Below, one piece after another: positions 52,332 to 61,964 of a stretch of DNA of 63,328 bases (position 1 is the first letter of the stretch; every line of letters starts with the position of its first letter). The position numbers and the translations under genes were made by a program. The notes beneath the pieces are model-generated. The model was given only the letters and a program-made list of their open reading frames with translations. It did not search any database and was not told the origin of the DNA. Source of the DNA: Chryseobacterium limigenitum (lineage in GTDB: Bacteria > Bacteroidota > Bacteroidia > Flavobacteriales > Weeksellaceae); the NCBI RefSeq assembly GCF_900114875.1, contig NZ_FPKW01000021.1, positions 1 through 63,328 on the forward strand, given 5' to 3'.

Positions 52332-52745
52332 GTTTTTAGGCTTCTTCTTAGTTTTAATCAAAAGCCTAAAAAATCTAATAAAATCATAATTTCTCCATTT
52401 TTGGCTCCTAATACCCATAAATAGACTATTTTGGGTTCTTTGGAATTTAGTTTAATTCTTATTCTCAAAGTTCTATTTCAGGGATCAGTCTCAAATATAC
52501 CTTGTGATTGTATACATTTCAGCAATTCGAAACACTGTTCCATTAAATTCCAGTTTTTAGGATAAATATCGAATAGGCGATCATCCTTTTTGCTTTCATA
52601 TAGCCCTGTTTAACCGCTTTGAGATGCTGTAAACATCATTTAGAAAACGCTTTGCTGATCAAAGATCCTTCTTACGTTTATGCTTCCCAATGTAAATCTT
52701 ACCTTAGTAAACCATATTTCTCATAACACTTATAGAAGTATATCG
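52332..52745. other. gap with decayed ORF remnants
   Basis: The 414 bp between the tRNAs and the first hydrolase gene have no intact gene. On the minus strand, short stretches such as YFYKCYEKYGLLR (52698-52757 region) and NGEIMILLDFLGF (52344-52400 region) resemble stretches near 61.44-61.52 kb and 62.9 kb. They look like decayed ends of one or more mobile-element ORFs. The exact family is unknown. Confidence 0.45.
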
Positions 52746-53939
52746 TTATCTCTTTAGCCAGTTCTCCAAATGGTTACTCTTTAAAAATTCTTCAATTTTA
52801 TCCCATTCTATCTGTCCGGCAATGGAATTGGAATTAGCATCAAAAACATGTTCACCGTAAGGAATTTCAACATAGGAAACAGGAAGTTTCAGATCTTCCG
52901 CTTTTTTCACAAATTTTCTTGTAGCTTCTACGTTTACAACGTGATCTATTTCTCCCGCAATAATGAATGTCGGGGAAATTCCTTTTGAAAGCTGATTTAT
53001 TAAATTCAGACGTGCATAGCGTTCCGGAACTTCAGCAGGTGAACCTCCAAGATATTTTCTGGCGGCATACTTAAGGTCAATATTTTTTTTCTCATCTATT
53101 TTCTGCCAGAGCTCTGATAAGCTGACAGGCGGATAAATAGCAATAACTCCCGCCGGAACCGGAGGCTGCGGAGAATCATAAGATTTTGCAAAACCTTTCC
53201 TCAACCCTAAATCTGCCTGCATCACCAAAGCTGCTCCCGCAGATCCGCCTACCAAAACTATTTTGTTGGGATTAACATTGAATTTTTTTGAATTTTTCAC
53301 AATAAATCCCATCGAAGTCACAACTGAATTAGCAGCAGACTCCCAATTGTGCCGATCTTCCTTTCCTAAGGGATAGTCGATGGAGAAAACCATATATCCA
53401 TGGTCTTTAAACCAATTGGCAGCAGAGCCGACCTGGGTTCTGTTTCCCTCAATAAAAGCACCGCCATGCACAAGAATAACAGGAATTACAGGTACTGCCG
53501 ATTTTGTTTGCGGGCGGAAAACATCTATATGCTGTACTTCGTTATAAATAGTAAGATAAGAATAAGTTTCCGTAGGTTTTACAGGTTCTTCAGAACTTTT
53601 TAATCCCTGAGAAAATGAAACTTTGGCATTGTATTTTTTAGCGGTAGAAAACATGACTGTAGTGAAATAAATCTGGGCCATAAAAAACAGAACCGAAAGA
53701 ATTAAATTAACTCTCAATAATTTCCGCCAATACTTTCCATATGTATAGAAAAGGAAACAGATACATATTAATACCAGACTCAAAACAACAAACCAGGAAT
53801 TGAACTGCATGGTAAACGAACTGCTGTAACCACTCAGAAGCATTGGTGTTTTCAGATATACTGAAATCATGGGAATAACTAACAATATCAGAATGATGAA
53901 GAGCAAAGCTGCAAAGAATATATTTAAAAACTTTTTCAT
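52746..53939 (-). CDS. membrane-anchored alpha/beta hydrolase (esterase)
   Basis: Esterase of 397 residues. Three N-terminal hydrophobic helices (about 5-28, 48-68, 76-98) anchor it in the inner membrane. The hydrolase domain follows: oxyanion HGGAF (158-162), nucleophile GGSAG (231-235, Ser233), Asp332 in AGEIDHV and His364 in YGEHVF, and the segment SIDYPLG. The BD-FAE/hormone-sensitive-lipase fold acts on short acyl or aromatic esters. It starts 4 bp after the TonB-dependent receptor gene and is last in that operon. Its stop codon lies inside a short sequence also seen, decayed, at the far end of the cluster. Confidence 0.87.
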   Translation of the reverse strand: MKKFLNIFFAALLFIILILLVIPMISVYLKTPMLLSGYSSSFTMQFNSWFVVLSLVLICICFLFYTYGKYWRKLLRVNLILSVLFFMAQIYFTTVMFSTAKKYNAKVSFSQGLKSSEEPVKPTETYSYLTIYNEVQHIDVFRPQTKSAVPVIPVILVHGGAFIEGNRTQVGSAANWFKDHGYMVFSIDYPLGKEDRHNWESAANSVVTSMGFIVKNSKKFNVNPNKIVLVGGSAGAALVMQADLGLRKGFAKSYDSPQPPVPAGVIAIYPPVSLSELWQKIDEKKNIDLKYAARKYLGGSPAEVPERYARLNLINQLSKGISPTFIIAGEIDHVVNVEATRKFVKKAEDLKLPVSYVEIPYGEHVFDANSNSIAGQIEWDKIEEFLKSNHLENWLKR

Positions 53940-53943
53940 TGTA

Positions 53944-56604
53944 TTAAAATTTATAGGTTACCGTAAGATATCCGGAAGTTGGTGGAATTGCAATCGTAAA
54001 ATAGGGAGTATTGTTGGCAACTGCTGAAGCATATTCGGCTTGGGTGAAGTTTTCGAAGCCAGCAAGCTGCTGCTGAAGTGTTCCTGGTCTCTGATAGCTC
54101 ATCACCCCATATTTGTTAAATACATTGTTTATATTGATCAGCATACTGAGATTTTCATTTAAATTATACCCTATTCCCAGATCAAACTGCGAAAATCCCG
54201 GCAGTTTATAGACATTGGTATTGCTACCTTCTCTTTTACCCATATAGCTCCAGGTTACAAAGCCGAATGCTTTACCAATTTTTAAGCTGGGAGTTACATT
54301 GGCCATAATTTTTGGTGTGTAGGCTATGGTAGTTCCTGAATATGAGAAAACAGTGTCATCTGAAGGTCCGGCCATACTTCCCAGATTCCATAGATATCCT
54401 TCTTTCACCTTCGGGTCCTGTAGTGTAAGTACGGCTCTAATACTGAAATTATCAGTCGGTTTGATATTAGTTTCCAACTCTACTCCATACGTTTCGTTTT
54501 TGTTATATAATGTTGGAGTTGTATAGAATCCGCCAGTACTATCTTCCGCCATAAAACTGTACGGAACATTGCTCAATAAGCTGTAGAATGGTGTTATAAA
54601 TGCATCAAAATAAGTAGTTTTAGCCTTAAATCCCATTTCCACCTGCTGCGTCTTTCTGGATTGCGGATCCAATAAAGCAATGGTCTCCGGTCTTTTGGCT
54701 GCAAAAAACATATCAAGATCCGGAGATTTGCTGCCCTTAGAATATCTGGCATATACTGCGAGGTTATTATTGAATTTATAATTTACAGCGGCCGAATATG
54801 AAAAATTTTCCAGCTGCCTGCTATAGGCGACATTGGTGAGCTTTGTTAATGCATTATTGTTATACAGAGTATAAATACTTCCATCGGTCCCTCCGTTTTT
54901 ATCAGAAAGCAGATACGTTCTGGTATTATCCCCTTTGATCCATACTTTCTCATACCTTACTCCCCAATCTAAAGTCAGACGATCTGTAATATCCCAGGTA
55001 TGTCCAAAAAATACGGATCCCTGCTGCTGTTTAGCTTTAAATTCCATCAAATCTCCTATACTGCCCGCAGCCTGTGCAAAACCATCGCTATTGGTCAGCT
55101 GGTAAATACCGGGTTTTGTAAAATCTAAAGTGGTAACTCCCGTTAAGGTTAGAGTCATCATTCTGGGTCTATTTTCTAAAGTTGTAAGAGCGATCCCATT
55201 AATTCCGGAAAAGCGCCAGACATCGGAGTAACCATAATAACCACCAAATGAGAAATTCATATTGTTCCATTTCTTACTGATGGTTAATTGATTCATTGAT
55301 TCTTTTACTTTATTTTCATAAAAATTAAGTGGTGACATCAAAAATGAATTATTCTGAATAGACTGACCCGGCAGCAAATTCTTAGTTATTTGATAAGCAG
55401 GCAACCCTCCGGGTCCCAAAGCGGAATTGACACTTGCCAGCTCCTGTCCTGTAAGGGCATCTTTAAAGGAATAAGTCCCAACTCCTAATCCACCAATTAA
55501 AAAATAAGAAGTTAAATCATCTAGCGAGGTAAGAAAAGAATTTCCTACGCTGTTCTGTACTACTTCATTATCAGTATATTTGCTAGCTAAAAATAGTTTC
55601 CAGTCATTACCCAGATTATGATCCCAGTTTAATCCTACAGACCTGTATTTGTTGCTAACCAAACGACCCGAATTATAATCTACATTACCTCCATGAATAA
55701 AGTCTGGAGAATTATACTGTAATTTTGGAGTCAGCAAAGATGAACTGCTGCTGAATCCTTCTGCCGGTTCAGGATTCGTATAATCTCTTGTAGGTACCAA
55801 TTGAGCATAACCGTTTCTGTCGTCAAGATATTTCAGAAATACCTTAACGCTTCCTTTATTATATTTTTTTAGAATGTTTGCTTTTACCTGCCCTCCATTA
55901 TTAAATGGATATCCAGGATATTTGGCTCCTAAGTCGTACCGATAAAATCCTCCGACATTAAAAAACCAGTTATTTCCCAAGGGACCTCCAACATTGGCAT
56001 CGATTCTATGATATCCTGAATTATCAGCGCCCTGAACACCATATTTTGCACGGATTTCTCCACCCAATTTATTTCCGCCTGTTTTGGAAATATAATTAAA
56101 AATTCCGCCCGGCGCATTGGCAGCAGTAATAGAAGCAGAACCTCCCCTTACCGCATCAATCTGAGCAATCGTTGCATCTGCTCTTAAGAAAAAATCGGGT
56201 CCATAATTAAAATAAGTTGTATTGGTAACCGGTAAGCCGTCTTCCTGCATAGAAATATACTCGTAAGCAAATGTACCGTCCGCAGAACCAGCACTGATTC
56301 CTCTTGAGCTCACATTATTCCGGATCTCTCCCAATGATGAATTGACATATACTCCGGGAACATTTTTAAGTAGATCTGCAGCACTATTGGGAACCTGCTT
56401 CTCAATAAGGTCGCTCTTCAGAACAGAAATTGCAATGGATGCATTCATTCTTGTTCTTTTATCAAATACTCCCGTCATAATCACTTCATCAATATCTTTG
56501 GTTTTCGCCGTATCGGCTTCTTTTTTCTGAGCCATCACACTTCCAGATGCTGTCAAAAAAAGTATTGCTATAGTGATTTTAGAATTCAAAAATTTAGTGT
56601 TCAT
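53944..56604 (-). CDS. TonB-dependent outer-membrane receptor
   Basis: Outer-membrane active-transport receptor of 886 residues. Signal peptide to about residue 26 (VMAQ); DIDEVIMTG is the likely TonB box. The plug domain (about 40-170) has the usual SAADLLKNVPGVYVNSS, IRNNVSSRGIS and IDAVRGGSAS; the rest is a 22-strand beta-barrel ending in the outer-membrane signature YLTVTYKF. There is no carboxypeptidase-like N-terminal extension and no SusD partner, so it is siderophore-receptor-like in architecture rather than SusC-like. Its operon mates are an acyl-CoA-ligase-like enzyme and two esterases. The cargo is therefore more likely an ester or acid-bearing compound than iron, though a siderophore with ester bonds is possible. 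Confidence 0.93.
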   Translation of the reverse strand: MNTKFLNSKITIAILFLTASGSVMAQKKEADTAKTKDIDEVIMTGVFDKRTRMNASIAISVLKSDLIEKQVPNSAADLLKNVPGVYVNSSLGEIRNNVSSRGISAGSADGTFAYEYISMQEDGLPVTNTTYFNYGPDFFLRADATIAQIDAVRGGSASITAANAPGGIFNYISKTGGNKLGGEIRAKYGVQGADNSGYHRIDANVGGPLGNNWFFNVGGFYRYDLGAKYPGYPFNNGGQVKANILKKYNKGSVKVFLKYLDDRNGYAQLVPTRDYTNPEPAEGFSSSSSLLTPKLQYNSPDFIHGGNVDYNSGRLVSNKYRSVGLNWDHNLGNDWKLFLASKYTDNEVVQNSVGNSFLTSLDDLTSYFLIGGLGVGTYSFKDALTGQELASVNSALGPGGLPAYQITKNLLPGQSIQNNSFLMSPLNFYENKVKESMNQLTISKKWNNMNFSFGGYYGYSDVWRFSGINGIALTTLENRPRMMTLTLTGVTTLDFTKPGIYQLTNSDGFAQAAGSIGDLMEFKAKQQQGSVFFGHTWDITDRLTLDWGVRYEKVWIKGDNTRTYLLSDKNGGTDGSIYTLYNNNALTKLTNVAYSRQLENFSYSAAVNYKFNNNLAVYARYSKGSKSPDLDMFFAAKRPETIALLDPQSRKTQQVEMGFKAKTTYFDAFITPFYSLLSNVPYSFMAEDSTGGFYTTPTLYNKNETYGVELETNIKPTDNFSIRAVLTLQDPKVKEGYLWNLGSMAGPSDDTVFSYSGTTIAYTPKIMANVTPSLKIGKAFGFVTWSYMGKREGSNTNVYKLPGFSQFDLGIGYNLNENLSMLININNVFNKYGVMSYQRPGTLQQQLAGFENFTQAEYASAVANNTPYFTIAIPPTSGYLTVTYKF

Positions 56605-56619
56605 ATTATTCTTTAATAA

Positions 56620-57504
56620 TTAATTTGTTCCATATTTTTTAAGCCATTCTGCCATATTGGTGAACACGGTCTGCTCATCTTCTGGCAATTTTGTAATAAG
56701 ATGGCCTGCTCCAGGAACTACTACTAATTTGTAATTAGCCCCTTTTGCTTTCAAAGCGTTTTCCAGGATATAAGCCTGCTGAATAGGAACCACTTCATCT
56801 TTATCGCCATGGATGATCATAGTAGGAATTTGATTCACAAATTTTACAGGGCTCGTTTCGGTATAGGCTTCCGGGATTGCGTCACCGGAATTCCATACTA
56901 CTTTATTTCCTGACATTTTATCTAAAACGCCAAAAAGATGGGCTGCTTTTACATATTGCAGCGTCTGCACATCTGTGAAATCTACAGGGCCACACATTTC
57001 TATTATGGCTTTGATCTGAGAATTTTTTGTATAGGTGTACATCAGTGAAACGTGTGCCCCGGAACTTCCTCCTGAAATTGAAAAGCCAACATTTCTGGTA
57101 TTCCATTTTTTGGATTGGGAAGACAAGTATTTGGCAACATTATCGATATCATCCAGAAGTTCTGAAAGATGAGTGTCTGTAGAATTAGCATAGCGGTAAT
57201 TAATATTGGCTACAGCAATTCCCTGCGAAAGAAGATATTCAGAAAGTTTACCATCATCTTTTTTATCACCCTGCGTCCAGGCTCCTCCGTGGATATTAAT
57301 GAGGAATGCTGTTTTGGGGGTTCTGCCAGCAGGAAGATAAACATCCATTACATTCCTTTCATAGGAACCGTATTTTATGTTGCTGAGTCTTTTTTCCTGC
57401 TTAATTTCACGGAAATTTTTGGTATTTTCAGTATTTGGAGTTTGTGTTGAGCAGCTTACTGTCAATAATCCAATTGACAGAACTACAATTTTAAAATATT
57501 TCAT
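56620..57504 (-). CDS. lipoprotein esterase (alpha/beta hydrolase)
   Basis: Lipid-anchored esterase of 294 residues: lipobox LTVSC (Cys18), then NVMDVYLP, oxyanion HGGAW (72-76), nucleophile GGSSG (145-149, Ser147), Asp at 234 or 236 in IHGDKDEVVP and His268 in GAGHLI. The family is BD-FAE/dienelactone-hydrolase-like and includes feruloyl and carbohydrate esterases. It acts in the periplasm or at the cell surface. The gene begins 1 bp after the ligase stop and ends 15 bp before the receptor start, so all are one operon. Confidence 0.88.
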   Translation of the reverse strand: MKYFKIVVLSIGLLTVSCSTQTPNTENTKNFREIKQEKRLSNIKYGSYERNVMDVYLPAGRTPKTAFLINIHGGAWTQGDKKDDGKLSEYLLSQGIAVANINYRYANSTDTHLSELLDDIDNVAKYLSSQSKKWNTRNVGFSISGGSSGAHVSLMYTYTKNSQIKAIIEMCGPVDFTDVQTLQYVKAAHLFGVLDKMSGNKVVWNSGDAIPEAYTETSPVKFVNQIPTMIIHGDKDEVVPIQQAYILENALKAKGANYKLVVVPGAGHLITKLPEDEQTVFTNMAEWLKKYGTN

Positions 57505-57505
57505 C

Positions 57506-59032
57506 TCAGTTAGTTTTTAAATTTTTTTTAAGGATTTTTCCTGTGGCACTTAAGGGCAATTCATCAATAAATTCTATAATTCGCGGGTACTTATATTGAG
57601 CTATCCTTTCTTTTGTCCATCCTTTGATATCCTCTTCAGAAACCTTACTTTCTTTTTTCTTTACCACAAATGCTTTTATTTCTTCGCCCAATTTTTCATC
57701 ATGAATTCCGACAATAGCAACCATGGAAATATCAGAATGTCTCATCATTAGTTCTTCAACTTCGCGTGGATATACATTCATCCCACCTCTGATAATCATT
57801 TCTTTTTTCCGGTCAACAATGAAAAAAAAACCGTCTTCATCTTTTACAGCAATATCTCCGGAAAACAGCCAGCCATTTTTCAAAACTTCTTCCGTTTCTT
57901 TATGTTTTTTGTAATAAGCCTTCATCACATTGGGACCACGATAGATTAACTCCCCCTTTTCGCCAGCGGGAAGCTCATTGCAATTATCATCTACAATCTT
58001 CACCTCAACTCCCCAAATCGGAGTTCCAATAGAGCCGGGCTTTCTTCCAACATCCAATTGATTGAAAGTGACCACAGGTGAGCCCTCAGACATCCCATAC
58101 CCTTCGATAATCGGAACACCGAAACGATCTTCGAATTCATTAATTATTTTTACAGGCAGAGAAGCTCCACCAGAAAGGCAGATTCTTAATTTTTTAATAA
58201 CATTTCTGCTTTCTTCAGTATCTTCTTCATTGAGAAGAGCCCAATACATAGATGGAACACCGGCAAAGATTTTGACATCAAAATGGTCAATAAGCTGGTA
58301 AACCGTTTTTGCATCAAATTTGGGCAGCAGAATGAGATGAAGTGATTTTCGGATTCCCGCAAGCAGCATTACCGTTAGTCCAAAAATGTGAAATAACGGT
58401 AAAACAACAAACTGCCCTTCAAATTCATCAGCTGCCACTATTTTTGTGCTGGCTTCTGCATTGGTAAAAAGATTAATGTGTGAAAGCTCTGCCCCCTTAG
58501 GTTTTCCTGTAGTTCCGGAAGTATAAATGATTACGGCTGTATCTTCTGATGAAGTCGTGTAAGATTCAAAATGTGTATCTTCATCTTTGATTAAATCATC
58601 AAAATCCTGAACACCTTCTGCTATATCTCCAATGCTGATAAAATCTTTGCATGATTCTGTTTTATCAAATCCTTCTTTTCCAAATTTTCCCGTCAGCATT
58701 TCCGAAGTCCCCGCAAAACATAAAAACATTTTGCTTTCAGAATCAGAAAGATGGTAAGCAACTTCTTCAGGTTTAAAAAAAATACTAAGCGGAACAACGG
58801 TTGCTCCTACTTTTAATATCCCGAAAAAAATAATCGGAAATTGAAGAATATTAGGACAGAGCAAGGCGACTTTATCACCATAGCCGATTCCTTTTTTTGT
58901 AAGAGCATTTGCCGTCTGGCAGATCTTATCATGGAAAATACTATAGCTTAAAGTAGTTTCACCAAGACTTAACGCCGGTTTTTTAGGATTTCTTTTTGCG
59001 CTCTGCTCCACCAGAATTGATAAGTTCAGCAT
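57506..59032 (-). CDS. acyl-CoA synthetase (AMP-binding, long-chain fatty-acid/aromatic-acid ligase-like)
   Basis: ANL-superfamily adenylate-forming ligase of 508 residues. Core motifs: IIYTSGTTGKPKGAELSH (168-185, P-loop 171-180), GYGMSEGSPV (A5), WLFSGDIAVKDEDGFFFIVDRKKEMIIRGGMNVYP (A7-A8) and the terminal LPLSATGKILKK with the catalytic lysine. Substrate is an organic acid that is adenylated and loaded on CoA; chain length cannot be told by eye. It is first of a four-gene operon with two esterases and a TonB receptor, so it probably activates the acid set free by the esterases. An AraC-type operator pair lies at 59139-59170 upstream. Confidence 0.92.
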   Translation of the reverse strand: MLNLSILVEQSAKRNPKKPALSLGETTLSYSIFHDKICQTANALTKKGIGYGDKVALLCPNILQFPIIFFGILKVGATVVPLSIFFKPEEVAYHLSDSESKMFLCFAGTSEMLTGKFGKEGFDKTESCKDFISIGDIAEGVQDFDDLIKDEDTHFESYTTSSEDTAVIIYTSGTTGKPKGAELSHINLFTNAEASTKIVAADEFEGQFVVLPLFHIFGLTVMLLAGIRKSLHLILLPKFDAKTVYQLIDHFDVKIFAGVPSMYWALLNEEDTEESRNVIKKLRICLSGGASLPVKIINEFEDRFGVPIIEGYGMSEGSPVVTFNQLDVGRKPGSIGTPIWGVEVKIVDDNCNELPAGEKGELIYRGPNVMKAYYKKHKETEEVLKNGWLFSGDIAVKDEDGFFFIVDRKKEMIIRGGMNVYPREVEELMMRHSDISMVAIVGIHDEKLGEEIKAFVVKKKESKVSEEDIKGWTKERIAQYKYPRIIEFIDELPLSATGKILKKNLKTN

Positions 59033-59138
59033 AGTTTCTGTTCATATTGAGTTAATATTAATATGAAATCCTTTTAAACTAGGGAGTTTTCATATCAACT
59101 TATGTTAACTCCAAATTAATGATATGCTGAATAGGGAC

Positions 59139-59170
59139 TGATACGAAAAGGAAATTCTGTGATACGAAAA
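59139..59170 (-). promoter_or_regulatory. putative AraC operator pair 1 (ligase/receptor operon)
   Basis: TGATACGAAAA occurs at 59139-59149 and again at 59160-59170, exactly 21 bp (two helical turns) apart, 107-138 bp before the ligase ATG. The same pair with the same spacing lies at 61336-61367. Direct repeats two turns apart suit an AraC-family dimer. The regulator gene is next door. Confidence 0.65.
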
Positions 59171-59259
59171 AGGATTTTTTTTAAGTGTATAAAAATAAAA
59201 ACTCTTATAAATGACAGTATAACTAGCATTTACAGCAACACGTGTAAAAGTGTTTAATT

Positions 59260-60135
59260 TCACAAACGTTCTTCAGAAGGAAGTTTTCCAAAATAGCGAA
59301 GATAGAGCTGTGAAAAATGACCCCGATTATTATACCCAATAAAATCGCTGATCTCGCCAACCGATTTTCCGGTTTCCAGAAGCATAGATCTTGCCATTTC
59401 CATTCTGGCTTTAATGATGTACTGATGAATAGGCAATTGTGTATAATCCTTAAATCCTTTTTTTAAATCACAGCTATTGAGTCCACAATAACGGCTAATT
59501 TCTTTGATGGCCAAATTTTGCAATGCATTGGTATCTACAAAATCTTTAGCCAGTTTTATTTTGTCCACAAATGCATTTTTATTTTCGAATGCTTTTTCTT
59601 CTGAAAGCAGGTAATGTATCCAATAACTTAGGAACTCAAGAATTCTGCTTTCGAGAATGACACTACATGAGGCATCATCAAATGGGGTGTCAAAAATAGT
59701 TTTAAGTTTTTCCTGGCTCAGATAGTTGCGGTGTGCATTTTCCAGTTTCTCTTTCAATAATCCATTATCTTTTGGAAAAATACTTTTCGGGACAAAAATC
59801 CTTACCCCATCTATATCAGTCGTATTGTGTTCGAATTCTTTTTCATCATAAATAAAATTACTGCTGACCTTCCCTTCTCTATTGATTCTGAAGTCCATCA
59901 TTCCGTTATCTCCAACTTTATGTGGGGAGTGAAAAATAGTTTCCTCATGAAAGTTCCATTTTCCACGAAAAAAGTGAAAATTTTTATTATTAAAAAGAAC
60001 GAGCTTCCCACTCCCCAAATCTAATGGCATTTCCAGAATAGTAGAATTCAAGAAATTTTTCTCACCAAATCTGTAATCCTGAACCAGACCCTGTTTAAAA
60101 CCGTCTGCCTCAAGATAAGGAAGGATTAATTCCAT
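59260..60135 (-). CDS. AraC-family transcriptional regulator
   Basis: DNA-binding regulator of 291 residues. The C-terminal HTH_18 module (about 195-291) shows both helix-turn-helix units: LAIKEISRYCGLNSCDLKKGFKDYTQLPIHQYIIKARMEMARSML, then KSVGEISDFIGYNNRGHFSQLYLRYFGKLPSEERL. The N-terminal 180 residues are the ligand-sensing part, of no recognised type. It stands between two transcription units whose upstream regions share the same 21-bp-spaced repeat pair, so it very probably controls both. A 13-bp inverted repeat at 60172-60203 lies upstream of its own start. Confidence 0.92.
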   Translation of the reverse strand: MELILPYLEADGFKQGLVQDYRFGEKNFLNSTILEMPLDLGSGKLVLFNNKNFHFFRGKWNFHEETIFHSPHKVGDNGMMDFRINREGKVSSNFIYDEKEFEHNTTDIDGVRIFVPKSIFPKDNGLLKEKLENAHRNYLSQEKLKTIFDTPFDDASCSVILESRILEFLSYWIHYLLSEEKAFENKNAFVDKIKLAKDFVDTNALQNLAIKEISRYCGLNSCDLKKGFKDYTQLPIHQYIIKARMEMARSMLLETGKSVGEISDFIGYNNRGHFSQLYLRYFGKLPSEERL

Positions 60136-60171
60136 AAGAGGTAATTTATTTATTATGCCAAGTTAATAAAA

Positions 60172-60203
60172 ATTAAATACATGACAAATATCATGTATTT
60201 AAT
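60172..60203. promoter_or_regulatory. 13-bp perfect inverted repeat upstream of the AraC gene
   Basis: ATTAAATACATGA (60172-60184) and TCATGTATTTAAT (60191-60203) are exact complements around CAAATA, 37-68 bp before the regulator ATG and 74 bp past the esterase stop. No T-tract follows, so an operator is more likely than a terminator. Confidence 0.5.
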
Positions 60204-60276
60204 TGTAAATATTCTGTATAAAATGATACAAACCATCATGATGGATATGAGAAGATTTATACTAGAAAAAGGGTAA

Positions 60277-61278
60277 TTATTTTGGTTTAAGAAACTGATT
60301 AATTGCTCTCAAAGTGATTTCCATACTTCCCGGAAGCGGCATTCCGTGGGCATATCCTGAAAAAAAATGAAGTTCAGTAAAATTGCCAGCTTTTATAAGG
60401 CGGTCTGCATAAACCAGCCCGCTATCTCGTAAAGGATCTGCTCCGGCTACAAAAATCACAGTTGGCGGTAAGTTTGAAACATTTTCAATATTTCCAGGCA
60501 ATACATATTTTTCTTTTGAATTTCCTTTTTCCCCAACATAATAATTTTTTATAATGGGAAAATCTTCACTTTTAAGACCTGGAATTCTTTTTAATTCAAT
60601 AACAGATGGATAATCCATCCCCCAATCACCTGGAGGAATCTCTAAAATTTCTAAACTGATTTTCGGTCCTCTCTGATCTCTTACATATTGTGCCAAACTT
60701 CCGGATATACCAGCTCCTGCACTTATTCCCCCCACTGCAAGAAGTTTCGGATTTCCACTGATACTTTCTGCATTTTTAGTGGCCCACAATAAGGAAGCAT
60801 AGGCATCGTAAAGTGCTGCTGGAAAAGGATATTCCGGAGCGAAACGATAATCTATATTTATAACTATGGTATTCCCTTTCACTGCGTAATCTGCACATCT
60901 CTGATGGTCCCATTTTGGAGTTCCATAAATAAAACCACCACCATGGAACCAAAGGAGTATGGGTAGATTTTTCGCGTTTTTGGGTTTATAGATCGTTACC
61001 GGGATTTCAGGATCTTTTGCATTCAATCCAGGGATTTTAGACTGAATCACGTCAACACTATCTTTGTTCTTTAATTCTGGCCAAGGAATTTCTGCATCAA
61101 TTTTACGCTGTTTCTTAATTTCCTCGAGAGTAATATCCTGAATAGGAGTATTAATCATAGAACTAAACTGTGGCAGTAATCTTTTTTCTACCTCCTTAAG
61201 GGTAAGCGGATGATATTGCTGTCCAGACGATAAACCCGAGATAAGGAAAAGAATTAAAAATAAAATATATTTTTTCAT
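60277..61278 (-). CDS. secreted alpha/beta hydrolase (HSL-like esterase)
   Basis: Exported esterase of 333 residues. The ATG at 61278 gives a clean signal peptide (MKKYILFLILFLISGLSSGQ); a longer in-frame start at 61431 would add an implausible 51-residue basic leader running across the operator pair. The hormone-sensitive-lipase pattern is complete: HGGGF (112-116), YRFAPEYPFPAAL, nucleophile GISAG (184-188, Ser186), Asp281 in GADPLRD and His311 in YAHGMP. It acts in the periplasm or outside on an ester. It forms its own unit upstream of the AraC gene and shares an AraC-type operator pair with the ligase operon, which ties it to the same substrate. Confidence 0.9.
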   Translation of the reverse strand: MKKYILFLILFLISGLSSGQQYHPLTLKEVEKRLLPQFSSMINTPIQDITLEEIKKQRKIDAEIPWPELKNKDSVDVIQSKIPGLNAKDPEIPVTIYKPKNAKNLPILLWFHGGGFIYGTPKWDHQRCADYAVKGNTIVINIDYRFAPEYPFPAALYDAYASLLWATKNAESISGNPKLLAVGGISAGAGISGSLAQYVRDQRGPKISLEILEIPPGDWGMDYPSVIELKRIPGLKSEDFPIIKNYYVGEKGNSKEKYVLPGNIENVSNLPPTVIFVAGADPLRDSGLVYADRLIKAGNFTELHFFSGYAHGMPLPGSMEITLRAINQFLKPK

Positions 61279-61335
61279 AATAATAGGAATATTGGATTGT
61301 CTGCTTTCAAAAGTAATACTATGCTTAGCAACGGA

Positions 61336-61367
61336 TGATACGAAAAAGAAATTTGGTGACACGAAAG
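61336..61367 (-). promoter_or_regulatory. putative AraC operator pair 2 (esterase unit)
   Basis: TGATACGAAAA (61336-61346) and TGACACGAAAG (61357-61367) repeat at 21 bp, 58-89 bp before the esterase ATG. The same pair at the same spacing lies at 59139-59170. The sequence between (AGAAATTTGG against GGAAATTCTG) is also partly conserved. Confidence 0.65.
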
Positions 61368-61964
61368 AGGAAATTCTTACATGATGAGACCTAGATCGAA
61401 GTTTCCCCTTTTTACTTACCATCCGGTACATCCTGAACCTAGATCTTACTTCAGTACACCGTATTTTTTATAGCACCTATAAAAGTATTCTAGCCACCTC
61501 TACTTTTCCCCAGGTCCATCTTCACCCTAACATGATCTGCTGGAGTATACTACTGTCTATTATTATGACTTAATGTATTGATTTTTTTAGTCAAAAGAAG
61601 AGCACTCTTGAACGAGCACCCTTCTTCTTGTGAGATATTGTCAAGCAAACTGCATGCAGCGCTAATCTTCATGGTCATTAATTTGCTTGTGTAAAATTCA
61701 TTAAATTATTCATCCTGAGAAATGATATCAGTCACTAAAAAAAATGATATTGCCAGATGAAAACACAGGTTTAAAGTCAGCTCTTTTTTTTAAATTAATT
61801 AGTACCACACTTACTTATCATAGTTTGTACGTAAATTCGTACAGTCTGATGGTAAGTAACTTACTATTTTATCCCTCCTTATATTTCCAAAATTTATTCA
61901 TTACTAACTCTGAAACACTTGGTATGATTCTCATCATTTAAATATGTTTTTTTTCGACAAAAAT

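Noticed and set aside
61279..61431. 51-codon N-terminal extension of the secreted esterase
   Set aside because: It is basic and would hide the signal peptide, and it crosses the AraC-type operator pair; the ATG at 61278 gives a normal exported protein.
61550..61678. 42-codon minus-strand frame in the gene-poor tail
   Set aside because: It has a methionine start but no supporting family, promoter or neighbours; likely remnant or chance.
61744..61941. 65-codon plus-strand frame in the gene-poor tail
   Set aside because: No ribosome-binding site, no recognisable domain, low-complexity composition.
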